Of a stretch of 23,580 nucleotides of DNA, positions 1 through 10,059 are shown piece after piece. Position 1 is the first letter of the stretch; every line of letters begins with the position of its first letter. This stretch comes from Helicostylum pulchrum (Eukaryota; Mucoromycota; Mucoromycetes; Mucorales; Mucoraceae), in NCBI GenBank assembly GCA_025677825.1, contig JAIXMO010000117.1:1-23580 (forward strand), written 5' to 3'. The notes beneath the pieces were generated by a model that was not told where the DNA came from, ran no database searches, and saw only the letters and a program-made list of their open reading frames with translations. The position numbers were made by a program, and so were the translations under genes.

Positions 1-160
1 AGATTTTCTAGAAAACGAAGGTAAACATTAATGGAAATGATTACATAAATAATATGTAATATTCAATATTTTACTTACATAAACCGTTATATATATGTAT
101 ATTTAACAGAACCATTTAACTCTGAGCATATACTTGTTGACTCTACTACCCGCGCCTGAA

Positions 161-3160
161 ATGAACGATAATGATATTGACCAAGACGCAATTCATTACA
201 AGTAAATATCCCCAAGTTTGTATTCACCAATATTGAAAGATATAGTGTCATGTTTGAAGAGGTATGTGATACATACAACATCAGTCGAGAAGGTTCAAGA
301 GCATTGAGACATCTAATTAATATGATGCTTGCCGACGAGACCTTGGGTAAATATAGCTTTAAATTATTATATTGATTTTATCTTAGACTAATGTTTTTTT
401 AAAAAATTACCTTGTGCTTTCTGATAGACTCTGTTACTACCAAATTGTTGAGTCATGAAGCGTGTACCAGCCTTGTTAAGACTGTTATACCTTTACCCAT
501 GACAAGATCATATGATGTTTGCCACAATGGATGCTATTTGTATAGCCAAGAAGATGACCAACTTCTCAGTTGTCCTACATGCAATTCATTAAGATCTTCA
601 GCAAAAAGCACTAAAATGGTGTCAATCGCTGATAAAGTTGCTGAAATGATGTCGTCAGACGAAGTACGTCAAAAAATAATAGATCGTCAGAAAGAAGTAA
701 TCGAAAATATAACAAGAAACAACGATACTTACGGTGATATCTTCGACGGGCAAATATTCAAGGATCTCTACAACAGCCAAGCTATAAACACAGACCAAGA
801 TATAATAAATATATATTTGAAAATTGATGTTGACGGATTCACATCCTCAAGCTCCCATTCAAGTATGATTATGATTCACGCTGTCGTACTAAACTTGGAC
901 AGTTCAGAAAGGTACACTAACAATAAGAAAAATTAAATTAATATGTTAGGAAAAAGTACTAACGAGTTAAATTATTTACCTTTTTTAAAGATATGCACGA
1001 CATGCAACCTTTCAAATCGGTATACTTCCAGGATCTTCCAAGAGTGACTTCAGCTCTTACTTGAAACCAATTGTAAACGAGCTCAAAACACTTTCAGAAA
1101 AAACCATCGTTATCCAAACAGGTACAGAATCTATAATACGCTGTAAGGTATATGCCCTTTTTGTAAATGGTGACGGAATTGAATGTAATAGACTTATGAA
1201 CTTCTCTGGCCATACTGGGTATGTATACATATATACTTAAAGAAGAAATAAATTAGTTAATCCTTTTTTTTTTTTTGTATATTTAGTACCTATGGCTGTA
1301 GATTTTGTTTAACAAAAGGTACGCAACGGACAGACGGTCCTCCTAATACTAGAAGAGCAGGGATGTACTTTGCCAATCGCACCGCCCCATTGAGATCTAA
1401 AGAAAGTTTATTACTTGAGGATTCCAGCCCAATTTACGTAAGTTCTTAAAATAAAATAAAAGAAAAATACTTACAATGTTTCCCATTTTTTTAGAATGAA
1501 CAGCCATATGGAATAAAAAAAGCAACCATCTTCGGATCTTTATCTACCTTTTCTGGGTCTTGTTTCTTTGGCTATGATGAGCTTCACGGAATTTCAAACG
1601 TTAGTAAATTGTTCTTTGATTTATTATCGAAACGCTACAACGACGGATTCAAGCATCACGGCAACGAATCTGCCTATCCATTTCAGTTATCTAACAAACA
1701 ATTTGAATGCATGAATGTTGGTATGGCAAAATCACGATTATTCATTCCAGCAGGTGCGTTTCAAGGTAGTTTTCATCCCGTAAATCCATTGAATGTAAAA
1801 GGACTTTATCGTAGTGTTGACTGGTCTATTTGGCTGGTCAAAGTGGTGCCAGTTCTTGTTGTAAGCCTCTTTGAAGATCAATCCATTAAAACTGCCATTT
1901 TAGCTCTGACCAGAGCATGTGCTCTGTCATTACAATGGGAAATATCTAAAACCGAAATTGAAGAAATCAAATCGTAAGTATTAAAAAATGAAAATTAAAT
2001 TTAGGTTTGATGTTTTTAACTTACTCTGATGAAACAATATAGATCGCTTGAAACTTGGTACCGTTATATTGATAGCCAAATTGCTTCCCAAGCTCTTTCA
2101 AATTCAATTTACAAGTCATCAATGCACCACCTGTTACATATCCCGCACATTATCAAACAATGCTCATCTTTAAGAAATATTAGTGTTAGAAGCATGGAGC
2201 GAGAAATTGGTAACTACAAAAAAAAGATGAAAGCAAGAGTCAACGTGGATGCCAATGCAATCAATGTGCTTGAAAGAATTACCAGATTCAAGTTTCTAGA
2301 AACGACAGATATGATCGATTTCTCTGTTTTGTATAATCGAAATCCAGAAAGCGCCAAGACGGGTTTTGTTTATCATCCAGCAACAAAAATCGACAACTGT
2401 AAAGACTACCCCCAATTATGGGAGCCATTTTCTTCTCCTGTGCTCCTCCCTGCTAACTATTCTGGTGAGTCTACTATAGAAGGTCTGATTAGACTGGACA
2501 AGTTGATTCTCGCTTTAGGTGCGTACAAACGTCGTTACCTGGGTATAAGTAAAGGGCGCCCACTTGCTCTGAAATTAGATAAAACAATAACACCTGCAGC
2601 AAAACTCTGGCTTGATTCCCATGTCCTTACTTCCGTTCTTTTTAAATCGAATTTGCCAGTAAGCTCTACAAAAAGAGGCGGAGAGTTTATCATGTTTGAG
2701 TCAAACGTTAAAAAAAGGTACGTTTTATTTATATATGTTTTTTACTATTGCTGACGTTTCCATTTTTCTAATTATGATTACTAGGACGAATAACCGTTTA
2801 CAATCTGTTCCAAACTGGTATGTGGGTAAACTGTTGTTCTTTTTCGAGTTCGACTTGGAAATTACAAAAACTAGTAGACGCCATGGAAGTTTTTATGCTC
2901 TTGTTGAAGTCATGAAGATTCATAAAACCGCTCTACATTCTACAGCTATTCCCATGGTACAACCTTTTAGTGAATCAGAGAGCAAAAAATACGCAATATT
3001 AGACGCTGCTGATATTACCTCTGTAGTAGGATTAATTCAAAAAACAGAATTAAAAAATAATCAAGTTGAATCGTCAAACTGGTTCTACGTAATCTCTCCC
3101 TCAACAGCTTTCCATTTAGACATGTCGACGAATGCAGGCAAGATTACCGACTTGTTGTAG
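161..3160 (+). CDS. CACTA/Tnp2-like transposase, spliced, 5' end unresolved
   Basis: Predicted DDE-type transposase acting on CACTA termini. Coding exons consistent in frame: 240-346, 428-911, 991-1218, 1287-1437, 1495-1973, 2043-2717, 2785-3160. The introns between them are GT-AG, 57-81 bp; branch-point-like CTAAC/CTAAT is seen near 388, 958 and 2768. From the ATG at 250 the chain gives 829 aa. A 38-bp intron at 202-239 would extend it to an ATG at 161 (846 aa), and an acceptor at 108-109 suggests a further upstream exon. Numbering from the 161 ATG: two Cys pairs near residues 81-101 (YDVCHNGC, then CPTC), the acidic motif VDGF near 185, SGHTGTYGCRFC near 283-294 and FGYDELHGI near 363-370, in the order found in Tnp2-like transposases. 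No internal stop or frameshift from exon 240-346 onward. Stop TAG at 3158-3160. The start is the weak point: 250, 161 or outside the window are all possible. Confidence 0.8.
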
Positions 3161-3787
3161 TTGTAGTAGTAGTAGTAGTTTTTTTTTTCTTTTAATAAAA
3201 AAAAAAGTTAATAAAAAAGTGTTTTGTTTCCAAAAAAAATAAAAGATGGTTTTATTTCCAAAAACCCTTAACGTGACTTTCTATTTCTAGGGTGATGTCT
3301 ATTGTAATAAAGATTCTTGGTGAAGGTCTCGATGTTTCAAATAATTTAATCAGTAGCGAGTTGCGGTTATTTTACTACTGCGGTTAATTGTGGTATTCAT
3401 TTAGAATTAAGAAAAAGAAAATTAAAGTGGTTGTAATTAAATAGTAATGGTGCATAAAAAAAAGCTCATATATATAGTATTTTGTCAACCGGACTATTAA
3501 AATAACAATAACAAAAAGAAGCAAAAAAAACCAGTGATAAATTAATCACCAGTGCTGGACGAACGACTTTGTTCTTTTTTTTTTCGAGAAAGTTGTTCTT
3601 ACTAGCATTTTTTTTTTTCATTTTGAGAAAAAAAAAAGTAAATCTGGGCTTAAAGTTCGGAAATTGAAAAGTCAGTGATTATTTATTTTTCCACCTGCCA
3701 ATTCTTAATCACCAGCGCTTCCCCAAGCACTCCAGTGCTTGCAGAAGCGCCAGTGATTAGCGATAAGCGCTTTATTTCGCCGTAGTG
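3161..3787 (+). repeat. 3' terminal region of the autonomous CACTA element
   Basis: No gene. A short GTA/GTT-rich tract overlaps the stop codon (3152-3178), followed by poly-T and A-rich runs. From about 3194 to 3787 the sequence matches the right ends of the non-autonomous copies (8312-8908 and the complement of 16850-17450). Only scattered substitutions were seen by eye, for example GGTGATG versus GGCGATG near 3291, plus homopolymer length changes. The last 260 bp contain subterminal copies of CCAGTGAT/ATCACCAG and the hairpin-like CAAGCACTCCAGTGCTTG near 3724-3741, probably transposase-binding sites as in other CACTA elements. Confidence 0.75.
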
Positions 3788-6700
3788 GTAATAGTATCAA
3801 TATAGTCATCCCAACTGTGAACATCGCCATTCACGTACTTCTTGATCATGTTCTTGATGATTTGATTCACCCTTTCGCACTTTGAATTACTTCTTGGATG
3901 ATATGCACTTGTGAAGGTATGTTTTGATCGGATCTTGTTGATATATTGTTTAAGAACTTTGGACATGAAATTTGTACCACGATCAGTAAAAATCTCGACT
4001 GGATTGCCAAATTTTAAAACAATTTCTTCGTAAATAAACTTGACAATTTCATCTCCCGTTGCATTATTTAGTGCACGTATGATTGGCCAGTTAGTGGTAT
4101 AATCTACAGCTACTAATATCCATCTGTTTTTGTTCTTCGTAGTAGGCAGCTCACCAATAAAATCTAGATGCCATCGTGAAAAAGCGGGCGGTATATCTAA
4201 AGGTTTCATTGGAGAATGATGAATATTCTTTTCAGCACGATGAGACATTTGACATTGAGGGCAGCTTTTAAGCCAGTTAGTAATGTCATCATGCATATGA
4301 GGCCACCATACTCTAGATTTCATCTGTTGATATACGTTGAGCTGACTTAAATGGCCAAAAGAATCGTGAAAATTGTTGATCATATCGGCTCGTTGACTAA
4401 ATGGAATAAATCTTGCTTCGGATATGTCATTAGAATTAGTTATTTTAATTAATTTGTATACATGCTGATGCCTAATAACAAATTTGTCTTTTTGTTGTTG
4501 TAATTCTTGTTTGAGCAGTTTGGGCCAGTCGTCTTCATTTTTGAAATATAACAGTGGCCAATCTTGAATAGGGTCTTCTTTGAGCGATGCAATAGGTTTA
4601 CTAAATTGCTTTTTAGGATTAGTAGTTAAATTGTAAAAATATTTAGGTTCCAATGAAGTTTCAGCTGGAGTACAGTCAGGGCCATCTCTTCGCGACAATA
4701 GATCTGGAATTACATTTTCTTTGCCAGCTTTGTATTGAATGTCTGGGTTGTATAATTCAATCTCGGACATCCATCTTATCAATCTTGGTACCGGTTTCTT
4801 TTGATCTCGAAAATATTTTAAAGGTAAGTGATCCGTGAAAACTTGATATTTCTTACCATCGATAAAACATCGCCATTTCCTCAAGGCAACTAATATTGCT
4901 AAAAGTTCCCGTTCTTGAGCTGGGAACGAACGTTCTTCTTTAGATAGTCGTTTAGATTCAAAAGCTAGTGGTTTCCAAATGTTATTATCGTCGGGTTGAA
5001 GTAACACAGCACCTACAGAAAAATCAGAGCTATCACATTCGATTTGAAATGGTCTATCCATATCGACGGTACTAAGCACGGGAGCAGAGCATAATTTATC
5101 TTTAATAGTATCGAATGCTATTTGACAAGCCGGTGTCCAATCAATAGCACGTGTCTTGTAACCAGTACCAGCTGTTAAATCAGTAATAACGGAAGCGATA
5201 CCTGCAAAATCTGGAATAAATCTACGAAAATGCTGGGCAAGACCAAGAAATTGACGCACTTGCTGTACGTTGGTGGGTATAGGCCATTTACGAATAGCTT
5301 CGGTTTTATGTTTGGACGGAAGTATACCATGTTTAGAAATTTGAAAACCTAAGAACGTAAGCTCTTTTATATTAAAATGAGATTTATCTATATTAATTAC
5401 GAATTTTGCTTCATTTAGTGTTTTTAGAATTATATTAACATGTGTTTTATGTTCCTTTTCGGTTTTACTGTAAATCAAAATATCATCGAGATATACCAAA
5501 CAGAATTTATCAATGTATGGTTTTAATGTAGCATTAATGATACCTTGAAAATAAGCACCTGAATTTTTTAGACCAAATGGTGTCACAAGAAAACGATGTT
5601 GTCCATAGCGATGAGATATCACGCATTTTGCAGAATCTGCGTCAGATAAACGTGTTTGATTAAATGCACCTGTTAGATCGATTTGACTATAATAACGAGA
5701 GCCGTGCAATTGATTTAAGCATTCATCAATCCTTGGTATCGGTGTACGTTGCGATACGCTAATTTTATTCAATGACCTAAAATCACAGCACATACGTAGT
5801 TTACCTGAAGTTTTATGTCGGATAAATAAAATAGGAAATCCATATGGAGAAGTAGTAGGCACAATAAGGCCTTTCTTTTCTAGATCCGATAAAATTCGTT
5901 GCAGTTCTTGTAATTCAATGGGACTCATTTGATATGGTTGATGATATATTGGTGGTGCATTAGGTGGATCGGTTTGGATAATATCTCTAGTAAATCTATG
6001 CGGTGGTAACTCAGTGATTTCACCTTTAAATGCATAAGGATATAATTTCGCAAATTCTTCTTTCCATACGGCATCAGTTTTGAGATCAACGGCCTCGGCA
6101 TCAGTTGGACTTACAAGAACACTATTACCTGTTTTATCGTTCATAAAATATAACATATAACACTCTTCCACTTCATCTTTTTTTAATAAACGAGATACTT
6201 GATTTGCCGATAATAGATAATCTACTGAGTCATTCATCTTGGTATCAGTATTTCTAGTATAAGTAGGGTGAGTAGTAAAAAGCTGTTGAGATATATTAAT
6301 GGGAATATCTTCAGACAATGTTAAGCTGTTTTGATTATTGTGTATTATGATGTTGTTATTATTTTTTATGGGATATAGCATTATGTTACCCTTGTTCAAA
6401 TTTTGAATTTCCCAAGTGTCATCAAACCAGTTCGGTTTAGGGGCCCTTGTTTTCAACCATGTTCTTCCCAGAATTATATCAAATTTTGATTCAAAGACAA
6501 AAGCGTTAATAGTCTCTTCGTGTTCATGATCATCACCTAAATACATTTTAAATGAAACTTTTTTGTTTATATTGCATTTGTTACCATCAGCAGTCTCCAC
6601 TGCTTGATTCGAGATATCTATCGTTTTGAATGCATGAGAGATTAATTTGGGATGGACATAGCATGTACTAGCACCACTGTCTATCAGTATCTTGAAATCA

Positions 6701-7401
6701 GATCCTCCAACCATAGCTTTATATAACGGTAATTCGGGCGATGCATTTTGAAGATTATTCAGGAATATTAAATCAGAAGGCGATATGATATAATAAGCAG
6801 GATCAGTTGTAGGCACGGGTGGGTAATGATTGCGATCTGAACTACCAGAAGGAGCCAAGTCAATTAAATCTTTATTAAAATCAGAAGAAAAACTATTAAT
6901 ATGTTCATTATTATTATTGTTATATAACGGATCATATTGATCTATTATAGCATTGAAAGATTGTTTAGAATTATTATGATTATCGTTTTTAAATGAGTAT
7001 GATGTACGATTTCGAATATTGTTGGATCTATAATTATTTCTTGGATTACGAGAATTATTACTGTAGTTATTGCGAGTATTGTTATTATTATTCCTGTTAG
7101 CTAAACGATGATAACAATCTCTAGCAAAATGTCCAGGTTTGTCACATACAAAACAAAGAATGACTTCACGTCGCATATTGTTATTATCTCGAGGTGGAGC
7201 ATTACGATAATTATTGGAGTTATTATTCGTATTTTGTCGTTGCAATACGTTGAGAAGTTCCATATTTTGTTGTTTTAACATTTGCATCATATTGAGGCTG
7301 GTGTCCATGGGGTCATCAATATAATCATTATTGGGTAAGGTTGTATTAAGTACACGAGCATGTTGACCATACATGTTTGCAGACTCATACGCGGTGGCAC
7401 A
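3788..7401 (-). pseudogene. Gypsy-1 gag C-terminus and pol (PR-RT-RH-IN), truncated
   Basis: About 1200 codons read without a stop. Counting from the 7407 end (the first few residues and the apparent ATG come from the CACTA terminus): Asn-rich gag tail; CCHC zinc knuckle 85-98 (CFVCDKPGHFARDC); aspartic protease with LIDSGA at 241-246 and ILGRTWL near 312; reverse transcriptase with YLDD at 639-642; RNase H about 788-907 (ECDSSD, TDHLPL); integrase zinc-binding domain H1014/H1019/C1049/C1052; integrase core D1082, D1142, E1178 with 35-residue D-E spacing. The catalytic core is complete, but the frame runs into the CACTA end about 22 residues after the glutamate, so the C-terminal DNA-binding part is cut off. 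The frame joins the gag segment at 8909-9748 once the inserted element is discounted. Confidence 0.92.
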
Positions 7402-8908
7402 CACCATGGCGAAATAAAGTGCTTGGAGTGCTAAATTAATCGCTGGTGCTAACGCCTGGTGATTAATTTATCATTGCTATCACCAGTGATTAATAGCTAT
7501 CATCAGTGACTGATTTGTCACTGGTGATTAATTTGTCACGGGTGATAATTCTTGTCACCAGTGCTTGAGGGAGTCACTAGTGCTTGAGCTATCACTATCG
7601 CAGTTTTAACCATAATCGGCAAATCATTAAAAAAAACAGCATTACGACGGTATTGGACGATTATTAGATGATTAGAAGGCAATATTGTATAAAATAGTTA
7701 TTCGATCATACGGTAACGATAGCACATTTAGTAATAAAAATTTATATATAAAAAAAGCGAGAATTTTATTATTTACAGGTGAATTTTGTTTATAGTGTAT
7801 AGTGTATATATATTACGGGGAAGAGTATAATTATGTTTAAGAAACTAGTTTGTTATGGTCTTTTAGTATCTATACAATAATTAAAAGATTAAGAAGATGA
7901 GGGGTAATAGTTATGTTTAAGTTATAACCCATTATTGTCTTTAATGTATACAGTAACTACGTCGAGAACACAAGATAAAAGGAGAGTATACATAGCGGAA
8001 TAAACCTGCACCTGGATTAGAAAAAAAAAAAAAGGTCAGAATATGAAACAAAGGTTTAAAGAAATAACATAATTACTTTTGTATATAAAAAAAGTCCTGA
8101 AGTAAAGGGCCTATAGCAAGTAGTGATACGAGTAACAGATAAATATCTAAGATAAAAATAATATGGTATTAGAACTACAAGTTGTCTTCATAATGCTAAC
8201 ATGACATTACCTGATCTCGAAAGAATGAGTGAAAGTACTGCATGAGAGCTAACGCCTGTATGTAAAGTTCAAAAAAAAAGAACTTTTACTTGTTTTATTA
8301 AAAGGAAAAGTAATAAAAAAAAAAGTTAATAAAAAAGTGTTTTGTTTCCAAAAAAAAAAAAAAAAGATGGCTTTATTTCCAAAAGCCCTTTAATGTGACT
8401 TTCTATTTCTAGGGCGATGTCTATTGTAATAAAGATTCTTGGTGAAGGTCTCGATGTTTCGAATAATTTAATCAGTAGCGAGTTGCGGTTATTTTACTAC
8501 TGCGGTTAATTTTGGTATTCATTTAGAATTAAGAAAAAGAAAATTAAAGTGGTTGTAGTTAAATAGTAATGGTGCATAAAAAAAAGCTCATATATATAGT
8601 ATTTTGTCAACCGGACTATTAAAATAACAATAACAAAAAGAAGCAAAAAAAACCAGTGATAAATTAATCACCAGTGCTGGACGAACGGCTTTGTTCTTTT
8701 TTTTTTCGAGAAAGTTGTTCTTACTAGCATTTTTTTTTTTCATTTTGAGAAAAAAAAAGTAAATCTGGGCTTAAAGTTCGGAAATTGAAAACTCAGTGAT
8801 TATTTATTTTTCCACCTGCCAATTCTTAATCACCAGCGCTTCCCCAAGCACTCCAGTGCTTGCAGAAGCGCCAGTGATTAGCGATAAGCGCTTTATTTCG
8901 CCGTAGTG
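7402..8908 (+). mobile_element. Non-autonomous CACTA element, copy A (1507 bp)
   Basis: Begins CACCATGGCGAAATAAAG and ends with the complement of CACTACGGCGAAATAAAG, imperfect terminal inverted repeats of about 18 bp. Flanked by ACA at 7399-7401 and 8909-8911, a 3-bp target duplication. Removing the element and one ACA restores the Gypsy-1 gag frame exactly. Oriented like the autonomous element: its last 590 bp or so match 3194-3787. No coding sequence of useful length. A TATATAAAA box at 8082-8090 and a 14-codon ORF at 8201-8245 in the left 900 bp may be a residue of the parent element's promoter and first codons (inference). It must be mobilised in trans, plausibly by the transposase at 161-3160. 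Confidence 0.92.
7441..7600. repeat. Subterminal repeat array of CACTA copy A (left end)
   Basis: A dense cluster of degenerate palindromic units of the type ATCACCAGTGAT, in both orientations and spaced by roughly 10-25 bp (for example around 7479, 7518, 7555, 7574). The mirrored cluster in copy B is at 18165-18320. Arrays of short subterminal repeats are the transposase-binding regions of CACTA elements; that role here is inferred. Confidence 0.7.
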
Positions 8909-9748
8909 ACATTGATAAGCTGCTTCCAAATCTACAGGGTCCTGCATTAGTACATGTGCACGTGCACGATCCTTCAAACCTCTAATAAATTTGTCAATAG
9001 CTTCATCATCTGTAATAGAAACTTCTAACAATATATCTTGAAAATTATGAATATATTGTTGAATACTGTGTGTCTGCTTTACTTCAAATAAACGGTCGCG
9101 AGCAGAACGAGCAGCAAATTGAGGTTTGAATTCAGTATCTAAAGCAGTTTTGAACGCAGTCCATGTATTGAAATAATTGCTGTTATTACGAGTGATACGA
9201 GAATACCAAAGTTGGGCTCTACCCGTGAGTAATGTAACACAGTAATCAATCCATCGTGACTCATCAAAATTGTTAAATCTCAAATATCTTTCTACTGCAA
9301 TATACCAATTTTCTATTGTCGATGCTGCACGTGTGCCATCATATGAAGGTGGTGTAGGGATACGTACATTATTGTTGTTATTTTTATAATTATCTTGGTT
9401 AGTGTTATTATTATTTATGAATAATTTGTTTAAAATCTCTGCTAATTCATCGCGCGTAACGTTGTTGTTTTGATATGATTCTGGCATGTTGTTTATTGTT
9501 TCCATTTTCTTTTTAATAATTTCCTTAAATCTAAGTAGTACTTTGTTGCTCTGTCTATCTATTGTAAAAGCTTCTGCGCGCGATAATGTATTATTGTCAC
9601 TAAACTCAGCTGTTTCCTTAGTTAGTTTATATCCTTGTGATTCCAAATATTTTATAAATTCTTCCTTGTTGTCCGTTGATATATCTTCTAAAGCCTTGTA
9701 GATAATATAGTTATTGATTCTTGCACTATTATTTTCGGCGCGTTTCAT
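8909..9748 (-). pseudogene. Gypsy-1 gag, N-terminal part (split by CACTA copy A)
   Basis: Encodes the structural Gag polyprotein forming the virus-like particle. ATG at 9746-9748 lies 61 bp after the 5' LTR. About 280 native residues: an N-terminal region with little recognisable similarity, Asn-rich stretches near 111-127, then a retrotransposon capsid domain from about 133 to 270 (ENWYIAVERYLRF near 146, LLTGRAQLWYSRI near 173, ITDDEAIDKFIRGLKDRA near 245). It stops at residue 280 where the CACTA copy is inserted, and the reading frame then runs into the transposon. The native continuation, with the zinc knuckle, is on the other side of the insertion below 7401. Confidence 0.9.
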
Positions 9749-9791
9749 TCAACTATATTTTCAGTTTTGACTATTGTTTGTTAATATTAGA

Positions 9792-9807
9792 CGATCTGGT
9801 GCTACCA
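9792..9807 (-). promoter_or_regulatory. Gypsy-1 primer binding site
   Basis: Minus strand TGGTAGCACCAGAT begins 2 nt after the LTR end. The identical 14 bases follow the Gypsy-2 LTR with the same 2-nt spacing. The first bases resemble PBSs matched to initiator tRNA-Met in Ty elements (TGGTAGCGCC in Ty1), so that tRNA is the likely primer. Confidence 0.65.
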
Positions 9808-9809
9808 AT

Positions 9810-9940
9810 TGTCGTGATCGTTCTTAACAATTAGTCAGTTGTAATAAAGTATGGATGATAGATCAAAAGATGATTTATTATATTTTAGCTTTGAGTATTA
9901 ATTTATATTATTTGTAGGTAGTACAAAAGATACCACGACA
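9810..9940 (-). repeat. Gypsy-1 5' LTR (131 bp)
   Basis: Bounded by TGTCGTG and CACGACA, perfect 7-bp terminal inverted repeats with the canonical TG...CA. It lies 2 bp upstream of the primer binding site and 61 bp upstream of the gag ATG on the minus strand. It contains an AATAAA-like signal. The partner 3' LTR is outside the window. The flanking bases on the upstream side are CTATT (9941-9945). Confidence 0.75.
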
Positions 9941-9944
9941 CTAT

Positions 9945-10059
9945 TGTCAGGTTCTCAGACACAAGTGTAACCTAAATTATATTATAAATATTAATTGTAT
10001 TCAAAATAAATAAAGATCATCTTTTTATTCGCTTAACGTAAACTACTATATATTATACT
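9945..10059 (+). repeat. Inverted partial LTR (115 bp) at the distal end of Gypsy-2
   Basis: Plus-strand 9945-10059 is identical over 115 bp to the complement of 14042-14156, i.e. to the U3-side 115 bp of the Gypsy-2 LTR, but in the opposite orientation. It lacks the last 40 bp (U5 side). It begins exactly at the LTR terminus TGTCAGG and joins Gypsy-2 pol directly at about 10059/10060; the last codons of the pol frame are read through it to a TAA at 10033. Confidence 0.88.

Larger units (their letters stand above)
1..3787 (+). mobile_element. Autonomous CACTA-like DNA transposon, right (3') part
   Basis: The element starts left of the window. It carries a Tnp2-type transposase gene ending at 3160 and terminates at 3787. 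The complement of its right end reads CACTACGGCGAAATAAAG, the same terminus as the two 1.5-kb CACTA copies at 7402-8908 and 16850-18355. Gypsy-1 integrase sequence begins immediately beyond 3787, so the insertion target is that retroelement. The 3 bp after the end (3788-3790, GTA) should be one target-site duplication; its partner lies outside the window. CACTA termini with 3-bp duplications are typical of the EnSpm/CACTA superfamily. The left terminus cannot be seen, so full length is unknown. Confidence 0.85.
3788..9940 (-). mobile_element. Gypsy-1: Ty3/Gypsy LTR retrotransposon, interrupted twice
   Basis: Reads right to left: 5' LTR (9810-9940), primer binding site (about 9792-9807), gag (ATG at 9748), then a fused pol with zinc knuckle, protease, RT, RNase H and integrase. 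A 1.5-kb CACTA copy splits gag at 7402-8908. The autonomous CACTA element truncates the integrase at 3788, so the integrase tail and the 3' LTR must lie left of the window beyond that element. The gag-pol frame is otherwise open with no stop. Confidence 0.88.

Noticed and set aside
87..281. 64-codon minus-strand ORF at the left edge
   Set aside because: It overlaps the predicted 5' exons and introns of the transposase gene and has no recognisable motif.
3772..3787. Apparent C-terminus TTAK-stop of the Gypsy-1 integrase
   Set aside because: These codons lie in the CACTA terminal repeat; the same residues end the Gypsy-3 segment at 16865 for the same reason.
7441..7600. CRISPR-like array of short repeats
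   Set aside because: Units are degenerate, overlap in both orientations and lack regular spacers; they sit at a transposon end in both copies.
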